From Martinezella rhizogenes (GTDB lineage Bacteria > Pseudomonadota > Alphaproteobacteria > Rhizobiales > Rhizobiaceae): a DNA stretch of 39,136 nucleotides. The notes below the pieces were generated by a model. That model saw nothing but the letters and a program-made list of their open reading frames with translations. It searched no databases and had not been told where the DNA came from. Location: NCBI RefSeq assembly GCF_027460065.1, contig NZ_JAPYZZ010000029.1:1-39136 (forward strand), in the 5' to 3' direction. Both the position numbers and the translations under genes were made by a program. Below, piece by piece: positions 27,350-34,715 of this stretch (positions are counted from its first letter, which is position 1; each line of letters opens with the position of its first letter).

Positions 27350-28360
27350 TCAGCCGGCCAGTTCTTTCATCGGGTTGAAATCGATGGCGGCAAAAGCTGC
27401 CTCGATCACCTCCGGCCCTGCTCCCGGCCGGGTGGCATCGCTGGAGAGGATCTGCCGGAAACGGCGCGCGCCCGGCATGCCCTGAAACAGGCCGACCATG
27501 TGGCGGGTAACGTGATTGAGACGTCCACCTGTGGCAATATAATCGGCAGCGTAATCCATCATCGTGTCCCGCAAAGCCATCCAGTCATATTGGAGGGTTT
27601 CCTCGCCATGGATGCGATGATCGACATCGGCAAGGATCGAGGTGTTGTGATAGGCGGCCCGGCCGAGCATTACGCCGTCCATGTATTTCAGGTGTTCACC
27701 CGCCTGATCGAGATCGGCGATACCACCATTAATGCCAATGAAGACGGCAGGATTTTCCCGCTTCATGCGATAGACGAGATCATAATCAAGCGGCGGAACC
27801 TCGCGGTTTTCCTTCGGCGAAAGCCCCTGCAACCAAGCTTTGCGCGCATGGACCCAGACCGCATCCGCACCGGCGACCACGACCCGCGCCAGAAAATCCG
27901 GCAACACGGTTTCCGGCTCCTGATCATCCACCCCGATGCGGCATTTGACAGTCACCGGCACAGCCGCAACCGCTTTCATCGCAGAAACACATTCCGCTAC
28001 CACTTCGGGCTCGCGCATCAGGCAGGCGCCGAAGGTGCCGGATTGCACCCGGTCCGAAGGGCAGCCGACATTGAGGTTGATCTCGTCATAACCGTAATCA
28101 CCGGCAATCCGCACCGCCTCTGCAAGCTTGGCCGGATTCGATCCGCCAAGCTGCAGCGCAACAGGATGTTCCTGCGGGTGGTAACCGAGTAACTTATCAC
28201 GCGGGCCATGGATGATGGCGTCGGCGACGATCATCTCGGTGAACAGCAAAGCGCGCTTCGACAATTGCCGGTGCAGAAATCTGCACCTCGTGTCGGTCCA
28301 ATCGATCATCGGGGCCACGGCGAAGATTTTTTCGCCGCCAGCAAGCGCTTGTCTGTACAT
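27350..28360 (-). CDS. dusA: tRNA-dihydrouridine synthase A
   Basis: The 336-residue FMN-dependent enzyme reduces uridines in the tRNA D-loop. It begins with FAVAPMIDWTDTRCRFLHRQ and has the catalytic-cysteine motif NVGCPSDRVQSG. KCRIGVDDQEPE and the FMN-binding GINGGI and GVMLGRAAY segments follow. The DusA-specific features, including the GPRDKLLGY region, agree. It is convergent with the DUF72 gene and divergent from the FAH hydrolase. No unusual residues are seen. Confidence 0.95.
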   Translation of the reverse strand: MYRQALAGGEKIFAVAPMIDWTDTRCRFLHRQLSKRALLFTEMIVADAIIHGPRDKLLGYHPQEHPVALQLGGSNPAKLAEAVRIAGDYGYDEINLNVGCPSDRVQSGTFGACLMREPEVVAECVSAMKAVAAVPVTVKCRIGVDDQEPETVLPDFLARVVVAGADAVWVHARKAWLQGLSPKENREVPPLDYDLVYRMKRENPAVFIGINGGIADLDQAGEHLKYMDGVMLGRAAYHNTSILADVDHRIHGEETLQYDWMALRDTMMDYAADYIATGGRLNHVTRHMVGLFQGMPGARRFRQILSSDATRPGAGPEVIEAAFAAIDFNPMKELAG

Positions 28361-28497
28361 GGATAAACCTCTTTGCGCCGGCTTCTACAACAAAGGGCCG
28401 CAAAAAGCCAGTTTTGCAGGCAAGGTCATTTTGAACTGGAAATCGCCCCGGAATCGCGGGACAAGACTTGCAGCTCAAGAGACGACAGGAAATCCCC

Positions 28498-29187
28498 ATG
28501 GCCGCCACCGTCATCCCCGCTCCGAAACCCGTTCTGCTGCCCGTCGAGGGCACGGACGACCTTTTCCCCGTGCGGCGGGTCTATTGCGTCGGCCGCAATT
28601 ATGCCGATCACGCCATCGAAATGGGCCACGACCCCTCGCGTGAGCCGCCCTTTTATTTCCAGAAGAACGCGGACAATCTTCTGCCCGCTGGCAATGATTT
28701 CCCCTACCCGCCGCTGTCCTCTAACGTGCATTACGAAGTCGAGTGCGTCGTGGTGCTAAAGAGTGGCGGCGCGGATATTCCGGCGTCAGAGGCACTGAGC
28801 CATGTCTGGGGTTATGCCGTGGGCATCGACATGACCCGCCGCGACCTGCAGGACGGGTTGAAGAAAATGGGTCGCTCCTGGGAAGGTGCCAAGGCGTTTG
28901 AACATTCCGCACCGGTTTCGGCCATCGTTCCCGCCGATAAGATCGGCCATCCCGCAACCGGCGCGATCTGGCTCGATGTCAACGGCGAACGCAAGCAGAC
29001 CGGCGATCTCGCTCAGATGATCTGGAAGGTGCCGGAAGTGATTGCCGAGCTTTCCAAACTGTTCAGCCTTGCCGCCGGCGATGTGATCATGACCGGTACG
29101 CCAGCCGGCGTCGGCCCGATCATGCGCGGTGACAGGATAGAGTGTGGTGTCGACGGTGTCGGCACGCTCTCGGTCAAAATCGCCTGA
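28498..29187 (+). CDS. Fumarylacetoacetate hydrolase (FAH)-family hydrolase
   Basis: The 229-residue protein is the size of FAHD1-type enzymes (fumarylpyruvate hydrolase, acylpyruvase or oxaloacetate decarboxylase). Metal ligands are Glu80 and Glu82 in HYEVECVVV plus an Asp in GIDMTRRDLQ. GRNYADHAIEMGH near 32-44 is typical. The exact substrate is not predictable. ATG 28498 is chosen with AGGA 9 bases upstream; a TTG at 28468 is open but unsupported. The gamma-carbonic-anhydrase-like gene follows after 31 bases, suggesting an operon. Confidence 0.9.
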   Translation: MAATVIPAPKPVLLPVEGTDDLFPVRRVYCVGRNYADHAIEMGHDPSREPPFYFQKNADNLLPAGNDFPYPPLSSNVHYEVECVVVLKSGGADIPASEALSHVWGYAVGIDMTRRDLQDGLKKMGRSWEGAKAFEHSAPVSAIVPADKIGHPATGAIWLDVNGERKQTGDLAQMIWKVPEVIAELSKLFSLAAGDVIMTGTPAGVGPIMRGDRIECGVDGVGTLSVKIA

Positions 29188-29218
29188 TCGGCAGGAAACG
29201 CAAAGGGAGGATACCGCC

Positions 29219-29749
29219 ATGCCGCTTTACCGCCTCGCCGACCGGATACCGCAAACCCCTGCCCCGGATCGTTACTGGGTTGCGCCCGATGCCAATGTCA
29301 TCGGTTCGGTCACACTTGGCGAAGATGTCGGCATCTGGTTTGGTGCCACGCTGCGCGGCGATAACGAGCCGATCAGCATTGGCCGCGGCACCAATATTCA
29401 GGAAGGCGTGATGGTGCACAGCGATCCCGGTTTTGCCGCAACCATCGGCGAAATGTGCACCATCGGTCATCACGCCATCGTCCACGGCTGCAGCATCGGC
29501 GACAATTCGCTCATCGGCATGGGCGCAACGATTTTGAACGGCGCGAAGATCGGCCGCAACTGCCTCGTCGGCGCCAATGCGCTGGTGACGGAGGGCAAGG
29601 AGTTTCCGGATAATTCGCTGATTGTCGGCTCGCCGGCGCGGGCTATCCGCACGCTGGATGAAGACACCGTGGCCGGGATTCGCCGCTCGGCAGAAAAATA
29701 CATCGAAAACTGGAAGCATTTTTCGAAAGATCTGGCGATGATCGAATAA
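29219..29749 (+). CDS. Gamma-carbonic anhydrase-like protein
   Basis: The 176-residue protein is a left-handed beta-helix made of hexapeptide repeats (for example IGRGTNIQEGVMVH, IGDNSLIGMGATIL, IGRNCLVGANALV). Possible zinc ligands are His67, His84 and His89, with the spacing of archaeal Cam His81/117/122. Many homologues lack proven activity, so catalysis is inferred. ATG 29219 has a strong GGGAGG ribosome-binding site. A short GC-rich hairpin (29758-29777) follows before zur. Confidence 0.88.
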   Translation: MPLYRLADRIPQTPAPDRYWVAPDANVIGSVTLGEDVGIWFGATLRGDNEPISIGRGTNIQEGVMVHSDPGFAATIGEMCTIGHHAIVHGCSIGDNSLIGMGATILNGAKIGRNCLVGANALVTEGKEFPDNSLIVGSPARAIRTLDEDTVAGIRRSAEKYIENWKHFSKDLAMIE

Positions 29750-29757
29750 TGATGGTT

Positions 29758-29777
29758 GGCGGGTAACGACGCCCGCC
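29758..29777. terminator. Short GC-rich hairpin between the carbonic anhydrase-like gene and zur
   Basis: GGCGGG (29758-29763) pairs with CCCGCC (29772-29777). It lies in the 43-base convergent gap. No clear T-run follows, so it is only a weak terminator candidate. Confidence 0.35.
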
Positions 29778-29792
29778 CCCTCACAATTGGCG

Positions 29793-30206
29793 TTATGCCG
29801 CGCAGGCCGCGCAGAGACCGCGGATTTCAATGGTGGTCTTTTCCGCCTTGAACTTGCTGTCCTTAACCCAGCGCTCCAGACGATGATCGATCTCGTGGTC
29901 GTGGAACTCCGTCACCTGCCCGCAGGATTCGCAGATGGCAAAAGCCACGGTTCCATGGTGTTGCGAGCAGCATTCCGCCTGGGTATGCGTGCAGGCAACG
30001 AAGGCGTTGAGGCTTTCCAGCCGGTGCACGAGACCGAATTCCACCAGCTTTTCCAACGCCCGGTACACCTGCAGCGGCGCGCGGAAACCATCATCGCGCA
30101 GCTTATCGAGGATCATATAAGCGCTGAGCGGCTGATGCGCATTCGAAAGGGCATTCATCACCAGCGACTGGTTCTTGGTGAGGTTCTGCTGGGTCTGCGC
30201 ATTCAT
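29793..30206 (-). CDS. zur: Zinc uptake regulator Zur (Fur family)
   Basis: The 137-residue Fur-family repressor has an N-terminal winged helix (APLQVYRALEKLVEFGLVHRL near 43-63). The C-terminal dimerisation domain contains CESCG (near 92-96) and CAAC (near 132-135) for the structural zinc, plus His-rich HTQAECCSQHHG. When zinc-replete it represses zinc-uptake genes. Its ATG overlaps the znuB stop by 4 bases, so it is co-transcribed as znuC-znuB-zur and likely autoregulated through the operator near 32003. Zur rather than Fur is inferred from this context. Confidence 0.95.
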   Translation of the reverse strand: MNAQTQQNLTKNQSLVMNALSNAHQPLSAYMILDKLRDDGFRAPLQVYRALEKLVEFGLVHRLESLNAFVACTHTQAECCSQHHGTVAFAICESCGQVTEFHDHEIDHRLERWVKDSKFKAEKTTIEIRGLCAACAA

Positions 30207-31021
30207 GGCTTGCCTCCTTCATCCGCGGAGCGGGAAAAACCCGGCGCCGGCAACAGGCTTATAACGAACAGGATCACCGCGGCAACCACGATGGATGGGC
30301 CGGACGGTGTATCATAGGTGAGCGAGCCGAACAGCCCGCCGATAACGGCAACCGCACCGATCAGCGAGGCCACGACTGCCATGACCTCCGGCGTACTGGA
30401 AAAACGCCGCGCGGTCGCGGCCGGTATGATGAGCAGCGAAGTGATGAGCATGATGCCGACCACCTTCATGGCAATGGCGATCACCAGTGCCATCAGCAGC
30501 GTGAAGATCAGCTTCGAGCGCTCCGGGTTCAGCCCCTCCGCTTCCGCCAGTTCGGTATTCACGGTGGAAGCGAGCAGCGACCGCCACAGGAAGACCATGG
30601 AAACGATGACCACCAGCCCACCGCCCCAGATCAGCGCGATATCGCTGCGGGTGACGGCAAGAATATCGCCGAACAGGAACGAGACGAGATCGATGCGCAC
30701 CCAGCTCATGAAGGCGACGATGACAAGGCCGATCGCCAGCGCCGAATGGGACAGGATGCCAAGCAGCGCATCGGAGGAAAGCGCCTGCCGCCGTTGCAGG
30801 AAAATCAGAAGAATCGAAACGGCCGACGCCACCAGAAAGACGCTGACGATAAGGTTGAGCTGCAACAGCAAAGACAGCGCAACCCCGAGAAGCGCCGAAT
30901 GGGCCATGGTATCACCGAAATAGGCCATACGCCGCCAGACGACGAAACAGCCAAGAGGACCGGCGGTGAGCGCGACGCCGATGCCGGCGACCATGGCGCG
31001 AACGAAGAAATCGTCAAACAT
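30203..31021 (-). CDS. znuB: Zinc ABC transporter permease ZnuB
   Basis: The 272-residue inner-membrane permease has about eight helices and the ABC-3 family segments RRMAYFGDTMAHSALLG (near 30-46) and LITSLLIIPAATARRFS (near 200-216). It moves zinc delivered by ZnuA, powered by ZnuC. ATG 31021 (MFDDFFVRAMVAG) is chosen; the frame stays open upstream but only in the out-of-frame shadow of the ZnuC His-rich tail. Its start overlaps the znuC end by 8 bases and its stop overlaps zur by 4. Confidence 0.95.
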   Translation of the reverse strand: MFDDFFVRAMVAGIGVALTAGPLGCFVVWRRMAYFGDTMAHSALLGVALSLLLQLNLIVSVFLVASAVSILLIFLQRRQALSSDALLGILSHSALAIGLVIVAFMSWVRIDLVSFLFGDILAVTRSDIALIWGGGLVVIVSMVFLWRSLLASTVNTELAEAEGLNPERSKLIFTLLMALVIAIAMKVVGIMLITSLLIIPAATARRFSSTPEVMAVVASLIGAVAVIGGLFGSLTYDTPSGPSIVVAAVILFVISLLPAPGFSRSADEGGKP

Positions 31022-31940
31022 GGCGCTCTCCCTGCCGCTGGTCGTGTGGCGCATGGTCCCCATGATCATGGTCGCAGCCGCATTCGCCATGGTCATCCTG
31101 ATGGTGTCCATGGTCATGATGATGATCATGTCCGTGATGGTGCCCGTCTTCGGGGTGGCAATGGTCGGTCACCGTTCCATCCGCATGCTGCACCCGGCCA
31201 TCCGGCAGATGGGTGTGATCGTGATGGTGGCTGTAGACGGCAAGCGCCTTGGCCGCCATGCCGCCGAAAAGCCGCATATATTCCGGGCTCTGGCTTACCG
31301 CCTGCGGCGTGCCGCGGCAGCAGACATGGCCGTTCAGGCAGATCACGATATCGGTCTCCGCCATCACAACATGCAGGTCATGCGAGATTAACAGAATTCC
31401 GCAATCATTTGAATTCCTGATATTTTTTATCAGATCATAGAGTGCGATCTCGCCGGAAAAATCAACACCCTGAACGGGCTCATCGAGAACCAGCAGATCG
31501 GGTTTGCGGGCAATGGCGCGAGCCAGAAGTGCCCGCTGGAACTCGCCGCCGGAAAGATGCTGCACCTCGGCGTTGGCCAGATGTGCGATGCCCGTCGCAT
31601 TCAGCGCCGCGTCGATTTCCCGCGCAGGCAGCGGCCCGGTCAGCGTCATCAGCCGGCGCACGGAAAGCGGCATGGTCCAGTCCACCGAAAGCTTCTGCGG
31701 CACATAACCGACGCGCAGACCGGCCTTGCGCGAGACCTGGCCTTCGCTCGGCTTCACCAAGCCGATCGCCATTTTTGCGCTCGTGGATTTGCCTGAACCA
31801 TTCGGGCCGATCAGCGTGACGATCTCGCCCCTGCTGACGGAAAACTCCACGCCGCGCACCAGCCAGCGGCCGTTGCGCTGCACGCCGGCATTGGCAAGGG
31901 AAACCAGTATTTCTTTGCCCTCAAGGGCTGAATGAAGCAT
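31014..31940 (-). CDS. znuC: Zinc ABC transporter ATPase ZnuC with extended His-rich tail
   Basis: The 308-residue ATPase has Walker A GPNGSGKST (45-53), signature LSGGEFQRALLARAI and Walker B LLVLDEP. It energises zinc import through ZnuB. From about residue 237 to the end, a 72-residue tail contains 24 His and three Cys, with runs such as GHHHGHDHHHDHGHH. Typical ZnuC proteins end near 235-250 residues, so the tail is an addition. It could bind zinc as a store or sensor at the membrane. The DNA encoding it is a low-complexity CAT/GTG-rich stretch. Its start is divergent from znuA across the Zur operator. Confidence 0.95.
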   Translation of the reverse strand: MLHSALEGKEILVSLANAGVQRNGRWLVRGVEFSVSRGEIVTLIGPNGSGKSTSAKMAIGLVKPSEGQVSRKAGLRVGYVPQKLSVDWTMPLSVRRLMTLTGPLPAREIDAALNATGIAHLANAEVQHLSGGEFQRALLARAIARKPDLLVLDEPVQGVDFSGEIALYDLIKNIRNSNDCGILLISHDLHVVMAETDIVICLNGHVCCRGTPQAVSQSPEYMRLFGGMAAKALAVYSHHHDHTHLPDGRVQHADGTVTDHCHPEDGHHHGHDHHHDHGHHQDDHGECGCDHDHGDHAPHDQRQGERHV

Positions 31941-32000
31941 GGGATCGTCCGTTCGGCGATGTTGCCTACCGCTATTGCATACGTTATAGAGTTACGCAAT

Positions 32001-32017
32001 AAATGTAATAACATAAC
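32001..32017. promoter_or_regulatory. Candidate Zur operator between znuC and znuA
   Basis: AAATGTAATAACATAAC contains the near-perfect dyad ATGT-AATA-ACAT (32003-32014). Read on the minus strand it is GTTATGTTATTACATTT, which resembles AT-rich alphaproteobacterial Zur sites. It lies 28 bases before the znuA ATG and 61 bases from the znuC ATG. A second imperfect dyad (ATTGCATA / TACGCAAT) flanks it to the left. Confidence 0.6.
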
Positions 32018-32044
32018 TATACTTGTTCAAGTGGAGTGCATTTC

Positions 32045-33034
32045 ATGAAATCGATCCTGATCCCGCTCATGGCATCGGTGGCAATAGCAGCCGCCGCGTC
32101 GGGCGCCACCGCCGCGCCCGATGTCGTGGTCTCGATCAAGCCCGTCCATTCCCTCGTTGCAGCCATCATGAAAGGCGTGGGCGAACCGCAGCTTATAGTC
32201 GACGGCGCGGCTTCGCCGCATACCTATAATCTCCGGCCATCCAATGCACGCAAGCTCGAAAAGGCGGATGTGGTGTTCTGGGTCGGCCCCGGACTGGAAG
32301 CTTTCCTGCAAAAGCCGCTGGAGGCACTAGCCAGCAAGGCGACCGTGGTAGAACTGGAAGATGCCAAGGGTCTCGAAAAACTGCCCTTCCGCGAAGGCGG
32401 TCCATTTGAAGCGCATGACCATCGCGAAGAAGGCCATGAGACGCATGACGGCCACACCGAAGGCGAAGGTACGCATGATCACGGACACGACCATGCCGAT
32501 GCTGATGACCACGAGCACGGCGCCTATGACACCCATCTCTGGCTGGACCCCGCCAATGCCAAGGCCATGGCCCAGACGATCGAAACGGCGCTGATTGCGG
32601 CCGATGCCGGCAATGCCGCGACCTATCAGGCCAACACCAAGAAACTGATCGACGATCTCGATGCGCTCGACGCCGAAGTCGCGGAGACGGTGAAGCCGGT
32701 AAAGGACAAGCCCTTCATCGTCTTCCACGACGCCTATCAATATTTCGAGCATCGTTATGGCGTGAAAACCGCGGGATCGATCACCGTCAGCCCCGAAACC
32801 CTACCGGGCGCGGATCGCGTCAAACAGATGCAGGAGAAGGTTCGCCAGCTAGGCGCGACCTGCGTTTTCGCCGAACCGCAATTCGAGCCGAAACTGGTCT
32901 CCGTCATCACTGAAGGCACAAAAGCGAAATCGGCAACGCTCGATCCGGAAGCGGCGACACTGGAGCCCGGCCCCGATCTTTACTTCAAGTTGATGCGCGG
33001 CATTGCCGGTTCGCTCAAGGACTGCCTGTCCTGA
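32045..33034 (+). CDS. znuA: Periplasmic zinc-binding protein ZnuA
   Basis: The 329-residue solute-binding protein has a signal peptide (1-23, ATA-APD). Zinc ligands are visible as SPHTYNLRPS (His59) and DTHLWLDP (His164), plus His in VFHDAYQYFEHRYG. The His/Asp/Glu-rich loop (about 124-158, 11 His) is the usual zinc-capture loop. It feeds ZnuB-ZnuC. ATG 32045 with GGAG upstream is preferred to the GTG at 32036. It is divergent from znuC-znuB-zur and followed by a convergent inverted repeat before the LacI gene. Confidence 0.96.
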   Translation: MKSILIPLMASVAIAAAASGATAAPDVVVSIKPVHSLVAAIMKGVGEPQLIVDGAASPHTYNLRPSNARKLEKADVVFWVGPGLEAFLQKPLEALASKATVVELEDAKGLEKLPFREGGPFEAHDHREEGHETHDGHTEGEGTHDHGHDHADADDHEHGAYDTHLWLDPANAKAMAQTIETALIAADAGNAATYQANTKKLIDDLDALDAEVAETVKPVKDKPFIVFHDAYQYFEHRYGVKTAGSITVSPETLPGADRVKQMQEKVRQLGATCVFAEPQFEPKLVSVITEGTKAKSATLDPEAATLEPGPDLYFKLMRGIAGSLKDCLS

Positions 33035-33056
33035 AGGTTTAGACATGTGCGCTGAA

Positions 33057-33093
33057 TTTCCGTCATTTCGACCTTGAGCCGGAATGGCGGAAA
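33057..33093. repeat. Inverted repeat between znuA and the LacI-type gene
   Basis: TTTCCGTCATT (33057-33067) and AATGGCGGAAA (33083-33093) form an 11-bp stem with one G-U pair and a 15-base loop. It lies between converging genes and may be a terminator or a dispersed palindromic repeat. Confidence 0.5.
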
Positions 33094-33157
33094 TATGGGG
33101 GGCGAGCACACAGCTACACCGGCCAAGACCGCGCATTACTTGACCGAGGAGCTTGCC

Positions 33158-34210
33158 CTACGGCTTCGGCGCCATCGAAGACCAGACCGGCCCGCTGATG
33201 CTCTGCAGCGTTTCCGCAGCTTCACCGTTGATGCGGGCCAGCAACGCCTTGGCAAGCTCCCTGCCCGCCAGCTTGATGTCCTCGTTGACGGTGTGGATCT
33301 GCGGCTTGATCCAGTTCAGGAATTCGGCCGACTGTTTCGAAACGATATCGACATCTTCGCCAATCTTCACGCCTGCAGCTTCGAAACCCGCCACCAGCGC
33401 GATGGTGCTGCTGCCGCTGATCGAGACGATCCCGTCGGGCCGATCCGCCGACTGCATCAGTGTCCGGCCGAAATCCCGGATTTTCTCGAGCGGCGTCTCG
33501 ATGGTGATGGCATCCAGCGGAAATTCGGTGAGTCCGAAATCTCTGATCCCGCGATTGAAACCCTTGCGGGCATGGTCGTGGAAGGAAAAGCGCGATGGCG
33601 GCACGATGACGGCGATCCTCTTGCGCCCGCATTGCGCCAGCCGCTCGACTGCCTCATAGGCGTAGGCCTCATTGTCGAAATCGTGAAAAGCATGTTCGAT
33701 GCCCATATCCGAGCGCCCATGGGTGACGAAGGGCATATTGCGCTCGGTCATGAAACGCACGCGCGGATCGTTCGGCTCTATCTTCGAAATAATCACCCCA
33801 TCCGCCGAGCCGGTCTCGAGAATGTAGCGGATCGGCACCATGGAGTCCTTGGCATGGATGTGGGGCGTGACGACAAGGTGATATTGCGTGGCGGAGAGAA
33901 CCTCGGTGATACCGAACACCATCTGGCTGGTAAAGCCCATCAGTTCCTCGTCAACGCTCAGCACCAGCGCGATGACATTGGTCTTGCCGGTGCGAAGGCG
34001 CACGCCGGCGCGGTTCGGCTGGTAACCGATCTGCCGGGCGATCAACCGCACACGCTCCTTGGTCTCGGCGCCGATGTCAGGCGCATCCTTCAACGCGCGC
34101 GACACGGTGGTGATGCCAAGGCCCGTCATATAGGCGATGGTCTTCAGGGTCGGGCGCTCGCCCGTCGTCGCAGGCATATCGCCCCCGCCGGATTTACCAG
34201 TATCGTTCAT
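33158..34210 (-). CDS. LacI-family sugar-responsive repressor
   Basis: The 350-residue regulator has an N-terminal LacI helix-turn-helix and hinge (about 20-75: TLKTIAYMTGLGITTVSRAL, then IGYQPNRAGVRLRTGKT). A periplasmic-binding-protein-like sugar domain follows. It is divergent from the GH2 beta-mannosidase and aldo/keto reductase and probably represses them until a manno-oligosaccharide or similar sugar appears. Palindromes at 34260-34269 and 34568-34581 are its likely operators. ATG 34210 is used; an upstream GTG at 34225 is possible. Confidence 0.92.
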   Translation of the reverse strand: MNDTGKSGGGDMPATTGERPTLKTIAYMTGLGITTVSRALKDAPDIGAETKERVRLIARQIGYQPNRAGVRLRTGKTNVIALVLSVDEELMGFTSQMVFGITEVLSATQYHLVVTPHIHAKDSMVPIRYILETGSADGVIISKIEPNDPRVRFMTERNMPFVTHGRSDMGIEHAFHDFDNEAYAYEAVERLAQCGRKRIAVIVPPSRFSFHDHARKGFNRGIRDFGLTEFPLDAITIETPLEKIRDFGRTLMQSADRPDGIVSISGSSTIALVAGFEAAGVKIGEDVDIVSKQSAEFLNWIKPQIHTVNEDIKLAGRELAKALLARINGEAAETLQSISGPVWSSMAPKP

Positions 34211-34715
34211 GTCATTTCGCCACACTTTACCGAACGATAATCATAGATAGCTTTTGCTTCGTTGCAACGGCAAAGGTCTCCGGCAAACCGCGGGTCTTTT
34301 CCGCGTATCCGCCAATCCGGCTATAACGATATAGATCGAGAAAATATTCCCCGGCCGCAACCCTTTCTTCAGGGCCTTGAAATCGCGGATATTGACAGAC
34401 AGAATTCCTAATTACTGAGATTAAAAAAACTAGTATAACTATTTAATATAAATATATAAAGTTAATGAAATGTCGCTCGACAAAGCTTCTCCATTCCACT
34501 CAATAAGCCCTCGACATTTTTCAGGCACCCAAAAGCCATTCAAAAGAATTACGGGAGGATTGTTTTACGGTAACGTTACCGGAGGGAGGAAAACGCAAAG
34601 CCGGATAAAAATGTCGCGGCCGCTTTGCGCCCATCCATCCCCCCAGATTCTGACACAAGCCTGCACCATAATGCCGGCCGTCTTCGTTGAATTCTTATTT
34701 ATGCAGGGTCCGATC
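34211..34715. promoter_or_regulatory. Divergent control region of LacI-type gene and beta-mannosidase
   Basis: This 505-base region holds the palindrome CGTTGCAACG (34260-34269) near the repressor start. TTGACA (34392-34397) follows, then an unusually AT-rich tract (about 34405-34470) and the palindrome CGGTAACGTTACCG (34568-34581). No convincing gene is seen in it. The exact promoters are not determined. Confidence 0.55.
34568..34581. promoter_or_regulatory. LacI-family operator, perfect 14-bp palindrome
   Basis: CGGTAAC-GTTACCG is fully symmetric with the central CG step typical of LacI-family operators. It lies 134 bases upstream of the beta-mannosidase ATG and in the leader of a transcript from the AT-rich promoter zone. 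Repression by the divergent LacI protein is inferred. Confidence 0.75.

Noticed and set aside
31022..31129. N-terminal extension of ZnuB (Met/Ile/Thr-rich)
   Set aside because: It is the out-of-frame shadow of the His codons of the ZnuC tail.
34470..34715. N-terminal extension of beta-mannosidase
   Set aside because: The added 82 residues are not GH2-like and cover the LacI operator; the ATG at 34716 has a ribosome-binding site and homologous N-terminus.
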